Origin: Patulibacter medicamentivorans
Lineage (GTDB): Bacteria > Actinomycetota > Thermoleophilia > Solirubrobacterales > Solirubrobacteraceae
NCBI RefSeq assembly: GCF_000240225.1
Contig: NZ_AGUD01000292.1
Location: forward strand, 1-52,673
DNA: 52,673 nt
Direction: 5' to 3'
In this document: piece by piece, positions 8,108-16,139 of the stretch
How positions within the stretch are numbered: position 1 is the first letter of the stretch
Layout of the letters: each line of letters begins with the position of its first letter
Made by a program: the position numbers and the translations under genes
Notes under the pieces: generated by a model
The model's database searches: none
What the model was told of the DNA's origin: nothing
Seen by the model: the letters and a program-made list of their open reading frames with translations, nothing else

Positions 8108-9568
8108 TCAGTGGGCCATCGCCGGCTCGACGGCCGGGTCGATCGCGGGGGCGCCGCCGCGGAGCAGGGTCCCGGTCACGATCGCGCCGACGAGGAAGAT
8201 CCCCGCCGACCACCAGAAGGCCGTCGTGTAGCCGTGGACGGCGGCCTCGGCCATCACCTGCGGGGTGCGGGCACGGCCCTCGGCGAAGCTCGTCGTCGCG
8301 CTCGCCGCCAGCGTGCTGAGCAGCGCCGTGCCGACCGAGCCGCCGACCTGCTGGGCGGTGTTGACCATCGCCGAGGCCACGCCGGCGTCGGAGCGGTCGA
8401 CGCCGAGGGTCGCGGTCGCCATCGCCGGGGCGAAGATCAGGCCCATCCCGACGCCCATCACCAGCAGCCCGGGCAGGACGTGCGCGGCGTAGGAGCTGTC
8501 GGTCCCGAGGCCGGTGAAGTAGATCATCCCGGCGGCGCCGAGCAGCATCCCGGTCGGGACCAGCGGGCGGGCGCCGGTACGCGGGAAGACCTTGGTGCTG
8601 ACGGTCGTCGCCGTGACCATGATCGCCGCGCTGATCGGCAGGAACGCCAGGCCGGTCTCGATCGGCGAGAAGCCCAGCGTCTGCTGCAGGTAGTAGGTGA
8701 GGAACAGGAAGACGCCGAACATCGCCACGCTCGCCAGGCCGAAGGCCAGGTACGACGCGCCGCGCGAGCGATCCAGGACCACGCGCATCGGCAGCAGCGG
8801 GTGCTTGCTGCGCAGCTCGATCAGGACGAAGCCGGCGAGCAGCGCGACGCCGGCGGCCAGGAAGGCGATCGTGCCGCCGTTGCCCCAGCCGTCGGTCTCG
8901 GCGTGCGAGAACCCGTAGACGAGCGAGAACAGGCCGGCCGACGCCGCCACGGTGCCGGGGATGTCCAGGCGCGGGCGCTCCGCGGGGGTCTGCTCGTGCA
9001 GCAGCCGGAAGGCGGCGATCGCGGCCGGCACGGCGAAGAGCAGGTTCACGTAGAGGCTCCAGCGCCACGACAGCCACTCGGTCAGCACGCCGCCGAGCAG
9101 CATGCCGATCGCGGCGCCGGATCCGGCGATCGCGCCGAAGACGCCGAACGCCTTGCCGCGCTCGTCGGGGTCGGTGAAGGTCGTCGACAGCAGGCCGAGG
9201 GCCGCGGGCGCGAGCAGCGCGCCGAAGAGGCCCTGGGCGGCGCGAGCGGCGACGAGCACGCCGAAGCTGCCGGCGGCGCCGCCGACGGCCGAGGCCAGCG
9301 CGAAGCCGAGCAGGCCGACGATGAAGATCCGCTTGCGGCCGATCAGGTCGCCGAGGCGGCCGCCGAGCAGCAGCAGGCTGCCGAACGCCAGCGCGTAGGC
9401 GGTGACGACCCACTGGCGCGAGTCGTCGGAGAAGCCCAGGTCGTGCTGGGCGGAGGGCAGGGCGATGTTCACGATCGTCGCGTCGAGGACGACCATCAGC
9501 TGGGCGATCCCGATGACGGCGAGGATCAGCCAGCGCCGCGCGTGGTGCGGATCTTGGGTGGCAGGCAT
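8108..9568 (-). CDS. DHA2 (EmrB/QacA) family MFS drug exporter
   Basis: 486 residues, about 14 hydrophobic segments, the length and topology of the 14-TMS DHA2 group. Seen: the opening IGIAQLMVVLDATIVNIALP (motif D1, with its Asp), motif A in GGRLGDLIGRKR, and a motif-C-like Gly-rich stretch near GSGAAIGMLLGG. The family exports hydrophobic toxic compounds using the proton gradient. It is divergent from a TetR gene across 146 bp holding two operator-like repeats, the classic repressor/pump arrangement. Confidence 0.93.
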   Translation of the reverse strand: MPATQDPHHARRWLILAVIGIAQLMVVLDATIVNIALPSAQHDLGFSDDSRQWVVTAYALAFGSLLLLGGRLGDLIGRKRIFIVGLLGFALASAVGGAAGSFGVLVAARAAQGLFGALLAPAALGLLSTTFTDPDERGKAFGVFGAIAGSGAAIGMLLGGVLTEWLSWRWSLYVNLLFAVPAAIAAFRLLHEQTPAERPRLDIPGTVAASAGLFSLVYGFSHAETDGWGNGGTIAFLAAGVALLAGFVLIELRSKHPLLPMRVVLDRSRGASYLAFGLASVAMFGVFLFLTYYLQQTLGFSPIETGLAFLPISAAIMVTATTVSTKVFPRTGARPLVPTGMLLGAAGMIYFTGLGTDSSYAAHVLPGLLVMGVGMGLIFAPAMATATLGVDRSDAGVASAMVNTAQQVGGSVGTALLSTLAASATTSFAEGRARTPQVMAEAAVHGYTTAFWWSAGIFLVGAIVTGTLLRGGAPAIDPAVEPAMAH

Positions 9569-9632
9569 GTTGGTGCTCCGGGAGGACTGGTGTCGAGGTG
9601 CTCGCGTGCGGCGTCTGTGGCGCCGCGCACAT

Positions 9633-9655
9633 AAGTGGAGGACGTTCCTCAACTT
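9633..9655. promoter_or_regulatory. Probable TetR operator 1
   Basis: AAGTGGAGGA-CG-T-TCCTCAACTT: arms match at 9 of 10 positions. It lies in the intergenic region of the divergent exporter/TetR pair, nearer the exporter. It shares GGAG and TTCCTC with operator 2; centres are about 45 bp apart. Confidence 0.6.
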
Positions 9656-9677
9656 TTCTTTCGGCACCGTAGCACAC

Positions 9678-9700
9678 AAATGGAGAGCCTTCCTCCGTTT
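9678..9700. promoter_or_regulatory. Probable TetR operator 2
   Basis: AAATGGAGAG-CC-T-TCCTCCGTTT: arms match at about 7 of 10 positions, and the site aligns with operator 1 (AArTGGAG, then TTCCTC). It ends 14 bp before the TetR ATG at 9715, so it would autoregulate the regulator gene. Confidence 0.55.
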
Positions 9701-9714
9701 TGTATGATCCGGTC

Positions 9715-10416
9715 ATGACCGACCTCGGCGATCCCGCCACCGAGCCGCCCGCGACCGCGGGTGCGCCAGCCGAGCGGCCCCTGCGCGCGGACGCCGAGCG
9801 CAACCGCCGGCGGATCCTCCAGGCGGCCCGCGAGGTCTTCACCGAGCAGGGGCTCGGCGTGACGATGGACGACATCGCCAAGCACGCCGGCGTCGGCGTC
9901 GGGACCGTCTACCGCCGCTTCCCGGAGAAGGGCGAGCTGATCGACGCGCTCTTCGAGGAGCGGGTCTCGGAGATCGTCGCGCTCGCCGAGGAGGGACTGA
10001 CGATCGAGGATCCGTGGGAGGGCTTCGTGCACTTCCTGCGCGGCCAGCTCGAGCTGCAGGCCGCCGACCGGGGGCTCAAGGAGCTGCTGATCAGCCACGG
10101 CCACGGCAGCAACCGCGTGACCGCGGCGCGGTCGAGGATCGCCCCGATCGCGATCCAGCTCTTCACCCGCGCGCAGCAGGCGGGCGTGATCCGCGCGGAC
10201 GTCGCCCCGACCGACGTGCCGATGATCGGCATGACGCTCGGCAGCCTCGTCGACTACACCCGCGAGTCGCACCCCGACGCGTGGCGCCGGCTGCTGGCGA
10301 TCGTGCTCGACGGCCTGCGCGTCCAGCCGGAGGTCGGCACGCCGCTTCCGGCCGAGCCGCTGACCTTCGAGCAACTCGACCAGTCGATGGCCTGCTGGAA
10401 GTCCGGCCGGCGCTGA
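9715..10416 (+). CDS. TetR family repressor, probable regulator of the adjacent exporter
   Basis: 233 residues from ATG 9715. The helix-turn-helix is clear: RNRRRILQAAREVFTEQGL, then TMDDIAKHAGVGVGTVYRRFPEKGELIDALF. The C-terminal domain resembles the TetR_C group found in many actinobacterial regulators (ALAEEG...DPWEGFVHFLRGQLELQAADRGL). Position and the two shared operators point to ligand-relieved repression of the DHA2 exporter and of itself. Confidence 0.92.
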   Translation: MTDLGDPATEPPATAGAPAERPLRADAERNRRRILQAAREVFTEQGLGVTMDDIAKHAGVGVGTVYRRFPEKGELIDALFEERVSEIVALAEEGLTIEDPWEGFVHFLRGQLELQAADRGLKELLISHGHGSNRVTAARSRIAPIAIQLFTRAQQAGVIRADVAPTDVPMIGMTLGSLVDYTRESHPDAWRRLLAIVLDGLRVQPEVGTPLPAEPLTFEQLDQSMACWKSGRR

Positions 10417-10442
10417 GTCGCGCCGACCGGACCCGCAGCCGG

Positions 10443-12650
10443 CTAGAGCGCCGCGATCGCCGCGTTCAGCGTGGCGCTCGGCCGCATCGCCGCGTCCGCC
10501 TTGGCGCGGTCGACGAAGTAGTAGCCGCCGAGGTCGACCGGCTGGCCCTGGACCCCGTTCAGCTCGGCCACGATCTGCTCCTCGGCCGCGGCCAGCGTCT
10601 CGGCCAGCGGCGCGAAGCGGGCGGCCAGGGCCGGGTCCTCGGTCTGCGCCGCCAGCTCCTGCGCCCAGTAGAGCGCCAGGTAGAAGTGGCTGCCGCGGTT
10701 GTCGATCGTGCCCAGCTTGCGGCCCGGCGAGCGATCCTGGTCGAGGAACGTCGCGGTCGCGCGGTCGAGCGCGTCGGCGAGCACCTTCGCCCCCGGCCGG
10801 CCCGCCTGCTCGGCGTACTTCTCGAGCGCCGGCACCAGGGCGAAGAACTCGCCGAGGCTGTCCCAGCGCAGGTAGCCCTCCTGGACCAGCTGCTGAACGT
10901 GCTTGGGCGCCGACCCGCCGGCGCCGGTCTCGAACAGGCCGCCGCCGGCGATCAGCGGGACGATCGAGAGCATCTTGGCGCTCGTGCCGACCTCGAGGAT
11001 CGGGAAGAGGTCGGTGTTGTAGTCGCGCAGGACGTTGCCGGTGACCGAGATCGTGTTCAGGCCCTGGCGCAGCCGCTCCAGCGAGAGCGCGGTGGCGTCG
11101 GCCGGGGCGAGGATCCGGATGTCGAGGCCGTCGGTGTCGTGGTCGCCCAGGTAGGCCTCGACCTTCGCGATCAGCTCGGTGTCGTGCGCGCGGGCGCGGT
11201 CGAGCCAGAAGATCGCCGGGTCGCCGCTCGCACGGGCGCGGGTGACGGCCAGCTTGACCCAGTCGCGGATCGGCACGTCCTTGGTCTGCGTGCCGCGCCA
11301 GATGTCGCCGGCGGCGACCTCGTGCTCGAGCAGCGTCTCGCCAGCGGCGTTCACGACCCGGACCGTGCCCGCGGCGGGGATCTCGAAGGTCTTGTCGTGG
11401 CTGCCGTACTCCTGCGCGGCCTGGGCCATCAGGCCGACGTTCGGAACGGTGCCGATCGTGGCCGGGTCGAGCGGGCCGTTGGCCTTGACGTCCTCGACGA
11501 CCGTCTCGTAGACGCCCGCGTAGGAGGAGTCGGGGATCACGATCAGCGTGTCGTCCTCCTCGCCCTGCGGACCCCAGAGGCGGCCGCCGTTGCGGATCAG
11601 GGCAGGCAGCGAGGCGTCGACGATCACGTCGCTGGGGACGTGGAGGTTCGTGATCCCCTTGTCGGAGTTGACGTAGGAGAGCCGCGGGCCGTCGGCGATC
11701 GCCTGCTCGAAGGCGGCCTTGATCTCGGCGCCGTTGGGCAGCGCGTCGAGGCCGGGCAGGATCGTGCCGAGGCCGTCGTTGGCCGACAGGCCGGCCGCCG
11801 CGAGGTCGTCCCCGTAGCGCGCGAAGACGTCGGCGAAGAACGCCTTGACCGCGTGGCCGAAGATGATCGGGTCGGAGACCTTCATCATCGTCGCCTTCAG
11901 GTGGATCGACCAGAGCACGCCCTCGGCCTTGGCCGCGGCGACGGTCTCTTTCAGGAACGCCTGCAGCGCCGCGACCTCGAGCACCGTGCCGTCGACGATC
12001 TCGCCGGCGAGCACCGGCAGCGACGGCTTCAGGACCTGCGTCTCGCCGTCGGCGGTGACGAGCTCGATCCGCAGCGTGTCGTCGGCGGCGAGCACGACCG
12101 ACTTCTCGTTGTGGCGGAAGTCGTGGTCGCCGAGGCTGGTGACCACGGTCTTCGACCCATCGGCGAACGGCTTGTTCACGTGCGGGTGCTTCTTCGCGTA
12201 GGCCTTGACGGACGCGGGGGCGCGGCGGTCGGAGTTGCCCTGGCGGAGGACCGGGTTGACGGCGCTGCCCTTGACCGCGTCGTAGGCGGCGCGGGCGGCC
12301 TTCTGCTCGTCGGTCTGCGGGTCCTCGGGGTAGTCCGGGACCGCGTAGCCGTCGTCCTGCAGCTCCTTGATCGCGGCCTTCAGCTGCGGGATCGACGCGC
12401 TGACGTTCGGCAGCTTGATGATGTTCGCGTCCGGCGTCTTGGCCAGCTCGCCGAGCTCGGCGAGGGCGTCGGGGACGCGCTGCTGCTCGCTCAGGCGGTC
12501 GGGGAACTGGGCGAGGATCCGCCCGGCCAGCGAGATGTCCCGCGTCTCGACGTCGACGCCGGCCGCCCCGGCGAACGCCTCGACGATCGGCAGGAACGAG
12601 TGCGTCGCGAGTGCGGGCGCCTCGTCGGTGTAGGTGTAGATGACCTTCAT
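10443..12650 (-). CDS. icd: Monomeric NADP-dependent isocitrate dehydrogenase
   Basis: 735 residues, the usual length of the single-chain IDH type, which has no close sequence similarity to dimeric IDH. It converts isocitrate to 2-oxoglutarate and CO2, making NADPH in the TCA cycle. Recognised by the N-terminal [37 protein letters not shown], the [16 protein letters not shown] region and the C-terminal [11 protein letters not shown] near the end. It stands alone on this strand, and no clear ribosome site precedes ATG 12650. Confidence 0.97.
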   Translation of the reverse strand: MKVIYTYTDEAPALATHSFLPIVEAFAGAAGVDVETRDISLAGRILAQFPDRLSEQQRVPDALAELGELAKTPDANIIKLPNVSASIPQLKAAIKELQDDGYAVPDYPEDPQTDEQKAARAAYDAVKGSAVNPVLRQGNSDRRAPASVKAYAKKHPHVNKPFADGSKTVVTSLGDHDFRHNEKSVVLAADDTLRIELVTADGETQVLKPSLPVLAGEIVDGTVLEVAALQAFLKETVAAAKAEGVLWSIHLKATMMKVSDPIIFGHAVKAFFADVFARYGDDLAAAGLSANDGLGTILPGLDALPNGAEIKAAFEQAIADGPRLSYVNSDKGITNLHVPSDVIVDASLPALIRNGGRLWGPQGEEDDTLIVIPDSSYAGVYETVVEDVKANGPLDPATIGTVPNVGLMAQAAQEYGSHDKTFEIPAAGTVRVVNAAGETLLEHEVAAGDIWRGTQTKDVPIRDWVKLAVTRARASGDPAIFWLDRARAHDTELIAKVEAYLGDHDTDGLDIRILAPADATALSLERLRQGLNTISVTGNVLRDYNTDLFPILEVGTSAKMLSIVPLIAGGGLFETGAGGSAPKHVQQLVQEGYLRWDSLGEFFALVPALEKYAEQAGRPGAKVLADALDRATATFLDQDRSPGRKLGTIDNRGSHFYLALYWAQELAAQTEDPALAARFAPLAETLAAAEEQIVAELNGVQGQPVDLGGYYFVDRAKADAAMRPSATLNAAIAAL

Positions 12651-12867
12651 GTGGCTGTCGGCCTGCTTCGCTTCGTGGTAGGAGCGACCGGCCCGGCCAG
12701 CCGCGTTCCGGCGAGCAGGGTCCGATGCGCGAGCGACACGCTATCTGCTGCGGTCCGCCGGTCGCGGTGCACGCGGCGGGAGCGCCCGTCGAGCGGCGAT
12801 CTCTTTGGGGTGCACTCGCGGGCCGCTCCCCGATGTAGGGGATGCGCCGAGCGGGGAGCCTGGGTGC
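12651..12867. promoter_or_regulatory. Divergent intergenic region between icd and a secreted-protein gene
   Basis: 217 bp with promoters for both directions expected but no confident hexamers. One inverted repeat, GCTCCCC ... GGGGAGC (about 12824-12858), lies just before the secreted-protein start; its right arm also serves as a ribosome-binding site (GGGGAG), so it could hide it. Confidence 0.3.
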
Positions 12868-13596
12868 ATGAGAAGCCTGCTCCTGCTCGCGTCGCTCGTC
12901 GGCGCCGCGGCCGTCGCCCAGCCGGCCGCGGCCGCGACCTTCGCCAACCGCCCAGTCACCTTCAAGGTCTCCGGATCCCAGAAGACGACCTGGAAGGCCG
13001 TCCCGGTCGCCGACCCGGGCTGCCAGAACAAGCTCGGCGGCGAGCGCGGCAGCGGCACCGAGACGATCTCGTTCTCGCACGCCCGCGCGCTCAAGGGCAC
13101 GATCGTCGGCTCCGGCAGCAGCTGGGGCCTGTGGGTCCGCGACAAGCGCGGCCGCCAGACCTCGACCCTGCCGATCTCGGGCACGATCGATCGCCAGGGC
13201 GGCGGCGTCACCGTCGTCTGCGGCGAGGACCGGCCGGACACCAGCGGCGGCTGCGTCGGCCGGCGCACCTTCGACGCCCAGGCATCGGTCCAGTTCCTGA
13301 CCGGCCGCCGGACGACCTTCAGCGACGACACCGTGCTGGGCACGTCGCAGCTCTACCCCGACTGCCGCTGGGTCTGGGACGGGATGACCGTGCGGACCGG
13401 CAACGTCCTGCTGAACGTCGGCACGGGCAGGTTCGACCCCAAGCGCCTGGCCAGCTCCAAGTCCTCCCTGACCCTCGTCGGCCGCGACGAGGCCCGCTGC
13501 GAGGACGAGCCCGACCCGACGCCCGGCGTCACCTGCACCACGGTCACCGACTGGCGCGTGACGCTGTACCCGGCGGGGAAGAAGCGCAGGCGCTGA
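12868..13596 (+). CDS. Secreted protein of unknown function
   Basis: 242 residues. ATG 12868 gives a signal peptide (MRSLLLLASLVGAAAV, cleavage near AAAA-T) preceded by GGGGAG. The mature part has six cysteines (in DPGCQ, VVCGE, GGCVG, PDCRW, ARCED, VTCTT), consistent with three disulphides outside the cell, and a basic KKRRR end. No enzymatic motif was recognised. It is not obviously linked to neighbours. Confidence 0.75.
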   Translation: MRSLLLLASLVGAAAVAQPAAAATFANRPVTFKVSGSQKTTWKAVPVADPGCQNKLGGERGSGTETISFSHARALKGTIVGSGSSWGLWVRDKRGRQTSTLPISGTIDRQGGGVTVVCGEDRPDTSGGCVGRRTFDAQASVQFLTGRRTTFSDDTVLGTSQLYPDCRWVWDGMTVRTGNVLLNVGTGRFDPKRLASSKSSLTLVGRDEARCEDEPDPTPGVTCTTVTDWRVTLYPAGKKRRR

Positions 13597-13618
13597 GCCG
13601 AACGAGCCGGCGGGGCGG

Positions 13619-14356
13619 TCACCGCGTCCCGTCGAGCAGCGAGCGGCGCTGCTCGAACTCCTCCTGATCGAGCTCGCCGCGCGCGAACCGCTGCTGGAGG
13701 ATCTCGAGCGGCGTGGCGGCGCTGCGCGGGCGCCACGGGCGCCACAGCACGACGGCGACCACCGCGATCAGGACGAGCAGGCCCATGAAGATCGCCATCG
13801 CGGTGCCGCGCCCATCCCAGCCGTCGCCGCCCGCGCGGTGCCCCCACATCCGTCCGGGGCCGTAGCTCCCGCCCATCATCGTCCCGCGGGAGCCGTCACC
13901 GGAGGCGCCCATCATGCCCACGCCCATCATCCCGATCGCCGCGCCGAGTCCCGCCGGCGCACGGCCGGTGGCGCAGCCGGCGAAGCGCCGGCCCATGTAG
14001 ACGTGCGCCCGCTGCTCGCCGGCGCTGCCCATCATCGCCCGCATCTGGCGGTTCATCGCCTCGTGCGAGGCCGCGGACCCAAGCATCCGCTCCATCACGT
14101 ACTCGCCGATCCGGTCGAAGTCGTCGGTCGTCAGCGACGAGCACGTCGCCCTGCCGTCCTGCACGCGGGCGAGCAGCTGCGCGCCCTGCTGCGCCTCGGT
14201 GGCCGCGCTCGCACGCGGTGCGACGGCGAGGGCGGCGAGGACGACCACCACCGCGACCCGGATCGCCAGCCGGACGGCCCCGGGGCGCCAGCGACGGTCG
14301 CCGACCGCGATCGGCGACCCGGCGGTGGCTGCCATCAGCTGTCGCGTGCCCCTCAT
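13619..14356 (-). CDS. Membrane protein with C-terminal SHOCT domain
   Basis: 245 residues from ATG 14356. Hydrophobic segments lie near residues 30-48 and in FMGLLVLIAVVAVVLW (about 185-202), with a Met/Gly-rich middle (MMGVGMMGASG). The C-terminus, ATPLEILQQRFARGELDQEEFEQRRSLL, is a textbook SHOCT (short C-terminal) domain. The exported central part has two cysteines (TCSSLT, GCATG). Function unknown; SHOCT domains are small oligomerisation or regulatory modules. Last host gene before the prophage. Confidence 0.85.
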   Translation of the reverse strand: MRGTRQLMAATAGSPIAVGDRRWRPGAVRLAIRVAVVVVLAALAVAPRASAATEAQQGAQLLARVQDGRATCSSLTTDDFDRIGEYVMERMLGSAASHEAMNRQMRAMMGSAGEQRAHVYMGRRFAGCATGRAPAGLGAAIGMMGVGMMGASGDGSRGTMMGGSYGPGRMWGHRAGGDGWDGRGTAMAIFMGLLVLIAVVAVVLWRPWRPRSAATPLEILQQRFARGELDQEEFEQRRSLLDGTR

Positions 14357-14494
14357 CGGACCGACCCTAGGCCCGGCGGCACCGCCCGCCAACCGTACGC
14401 GGCGCGGGCCGGGGTCCGTGCGAACTACCGGTGAGCCCTGCCCCACGACCGCCCCACGACCGGAGGAGATCGTGCAGAACGACGAAAGCGCCGA

Positions 14495-14513
14495 GGACAC
14501 GGATCCCGTGTCC
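14495..14513 (-). terminator. Hairpin terminator of the interrupted tRNA-Thr gene
   Basis: GGACACGG-ATC-CCGTGTCC, a perfect 8-bp stem, 12 bp beyond the 3' end of the tRNA remnant and read on the minus strand. It belongs to the original host tRNA transcription unit. It would also stop leftward host transcription from entering the prophage. Confidence 0.6.
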
Positions 14514-14525
14514 CCGACGCTCGCA

Positions 14526-14566
14526 AGCCCTCTGCCGGACTCGAACCGGCGACCCCTTCCTTACCA
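14526..14566 (-). other. attL: 3' remnant of tRNA-Thr(GGT), prophage left junction
   Basis: On the minus strand the sequence gives the tRNA 3' half: loop T33, anticodon GGT, AA, GGAAG (anticodon stem 3' arm), variable GGGTC, T arm GCCGG / TTCGAGT / CCGGC, acceptor AGAGGGC and discriminator T. CCA is not encoded. The 5' half (D arm, acceptor 5' strand, CTTCC) is absent: beyond 14566 the sequence does not continue as a tRNA. This is what integration into a tRNA gene leaves at the end distal to the reconstituted gene. The intact copy should lie at attR, right of the window. The exact core cannot be fixed without attR. Confidence 0.85.
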
Positions 14567-15033
14567 TGGTTCGCCAGGAAGAACCGGAGGGTGTCGGGGA
14601 GGGCGCCGGCAGCGACGAAACGCCTGCAAACAAGCCGAACGGCGACAGCGACGACGACCCGCCGCAACCCGCCGAATCGCCCCGCAACCAGACCGCAGGG
14701 ACCGGAAACGGACCGGAGCCGATCGACCTGCTGTCGGTCGCGCAAGCCGCCCGATCGGCCGCCGCGGCCAACCGGCAGTTGGCCCAGGCGCTGCACCGCT
14801 TCGACGCGTCCGGCGTCGTGACGTCCGTCGCCGCCACGGACGTCGACCGGCGCTACCACGACGCGATCGAGCTGGCGCGCGACGAGCTGACGGGCGGCCG
14901 CTACATCGACGGCGACCTCGCTACCGCCGCGGTCGACGAGCACCCCGGCGCCCAGGCCGCCCTCGACGTCCTCAACAACGCCCTCGCCGGCCGACCCCTC
15001 GCCGCCGTCCAGGAGGGCCGGGGCGATGCCTGA
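14566..15033 (+). CDS. Prophage protein of unknown function starting inside attL
   Basis: 155 residues. The only convincing start is ATG 14566, whose A is the complement of tRNA T33, so the reading frame opens at the tRNA/phage junction. No ribosome site lies upstream (the preceding bases are the antisense of the tRNA anticodon arm). Residues 1-50 are acidic, Gly/Pro/Asn-rich and probably disordered. Residues 50-155 look helical (LLSVAQAARSAAAANRQLAQAL). It overlaps the next gene by 8 bp. Function unknown; first gene of the replication block. Confidence 0.6.
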   Translation: MVRQEEPEGVGEGAGSDETPANKPNGDSDDDPPQPAESPRNQTAGTGNGPEPIDLLSVAQAARSAAAANRQLAQALHRFDASGVVTSVAATDVDRRYHDAIELARDELTGGRYIDGDLATAAVDEHPGAQAALDVLNNALAGRPLAAVQEGRGDA

Positions 15034-15409
15034 GTTCCGCTGGAGCCCGGAGGCGATGGGGCAGGCGACCAGCGCGGTCGCCGCGGCGCGCCAGGCCGGC
15101 CGGGACGACGAGACCACAGCCCGCGAGGTCGTCGCCGCGTTGACGAAGGACACGCCGGCCTCGAACTTCGCAGTCGGAACGCTGCTCCAGAGCTTCGAGC
15201 TCGTCATCGTTACCGGAAGCGACACTGTCGGCGCGCCCGGGGCGGTCGTCGCACGCGCCCTTCCTGGGACCGCCGACGCGTTCGAGGTCGTCGGGCACTA
15301 CGTCGATCTGAGCTTCGGCCACGCGAGCGGTCGTCGCTGGACCAAGCGCGTCGCCGTTAGTGGCATCGCCGCGCCGAGCGGTGCGTCCGACGGAGGCGAG
15401 AGCGCATGA
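15026..15409 (+). CDS. Prophage protein of unknown function
   Basis: 127 residues, ATG 15026 overlapping the previous gene. Helical N-terminus (about 1-45) then a beta-rich part (FELVIVTGSDTV...FEVVGHYVDLSF). No motif recognised. Part of the tightly overlapped + strand block 14,566-18,469. Confidence 0.65.
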   Translation: MPEFRWSPEAMGQATSAVAAARQAGRDDETTAREVVAALTKDTPASNFAVGTLLQSFELVIVTGSDTVGAPGAVVARALPGTADAFEVVGHYVDLSFGHASGRRWTKRVAVSGIAAPSGASDGGESA

Positions 15410-15891
15410 CGATCGCTGAGATGGTCTGCCGGTACGAGGCGGGCGAGTCGTCCGCCTCGATCGGCGCGGACGCGTTCCTCCACGAGGGCGTCGTGCGGGA
15501 CCGGCTCCGCGCCGCTGGCGTGCGGATCCGGCCGCGCGGCGGCACGGGTGGTACCCCGCCGCTGTCGCAGGAGGAGTACCGCCGCACCGTCGCGCTGGAG
15601 CGCGACCTGGGCACTGCGAGGGCCGCCCGCGTGCTGGGCATCTCCCCCAGCCAGGTCCGCTGGCGCCTCGGCCAGGGCGGCCACGCGGCGTCCAACTCGA
15701 TGCTCCACGCGCGCCCGGCGATCCCGGACGGCTTCGAGGACGTCGAGGCCGCCGCACGGCGGCGCGGCATCTCCGCGATCCGGCTCCGGCAGCGCTGCCG
15801 CGACGGCCGCGAGCCGGACGCCACCCGCGAGGAGCGCTGGCCGACCCGCTGGCTGTTCCCGATCCCCGACCACGCCAGGAGCGCCGCATGA
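15406..15891 (+). CDS. Small protein with repeated helix-turn-helix-like segments
   Basis: 161 residues, overlapping its upstream neighbour (ATGA). Three stretches look like HTH units: residues about 8-38 (ESSASIGADAFLHEGVVRDRL), 58-88 (RDLGTARAARVLGISPSQVRWRL) and 115-133 (AARRRGISAIRLRQR). Likely DNA-binding, perhaps in control of or at the origin of the replication block. This is inference from pattern only; no family assigned. Confidence 0.65.
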   Translation: MTIAEMVCRYEAGESSASIGADAFLHEGVVRDRLRAAGVRIRPRGGTGGTPPLSQEEYRRTVALERDLGTARAARVLGISPSQVRWRLGQGGHAASNSMLHARPAIPDGFEDVEAAARRRGISAIRLRQRCRDGREPDATREERWPTRWLFPIPDHARSAA

Positions 15892-16139
15892 GCCTCCCCG
15901 CCACCGCGCGCGCCGTGATGCTCGGCGTGCGTGACCTCGACGAGCGCGACGGCCGCGGCGCGGCCTGGGACGAGGCAACGCTCCTCGTCGCCGCCAGCCA
16001 CCACACCGCAGCCGGCCGCAAGGCCACCACGAAGACGCTCGACGGCCTCGGCCGCCGGTGCCTGATCCACCGCCGTCAGTCCGACGGCCGCTACGTACTC
16101 ACGACCGCCGGCCGCGTCCGGCTGAGAGAAGGACTCTGA
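15888..16139 (+). CDS. Small winged-helix-like protein
   Basis: 83 residues; ATG overlaps the previous stop. Sequence pattern (helical core, KTLDGLGRRCLIHRRQ, then GRYVLTTAGRVRLREGL) resembles a winged helix with its beta-hairpin wing near the C-terminus, like PadR/MarR-type small DNA-binding modules. Its TGA shares a base with the ATG of the initiator gene, so it is probably coupled to it. Confidence 0.6.
   Translation: MSLPATARAVMLGVRDLDERDGRGAAWDEATLLVAASHHTAAGRKATTKTLDGLGRRCLIHRRQSDGRYVLTTAGRVRLREGL

Noticed and set aside
4263-13080. Very long open frames on the strand opposite or in other frames to real genes (for example 4263-6806 minus, 4319-7516 plus, 9649-13080 minus)
   Set aside because: Arg/Pro/Gly- or Asp/Val-rich by-products of third-position GC bias; they overlap well-recognised genes (fprA, phosphoesterase, icd) and show no family features.
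14526-14600. A complete tRNA gene at the left prophage end
   Set aside because: Only the 3' half is present; sequence right of 14566 does not provide the D arm or the acceptor 5' strand.
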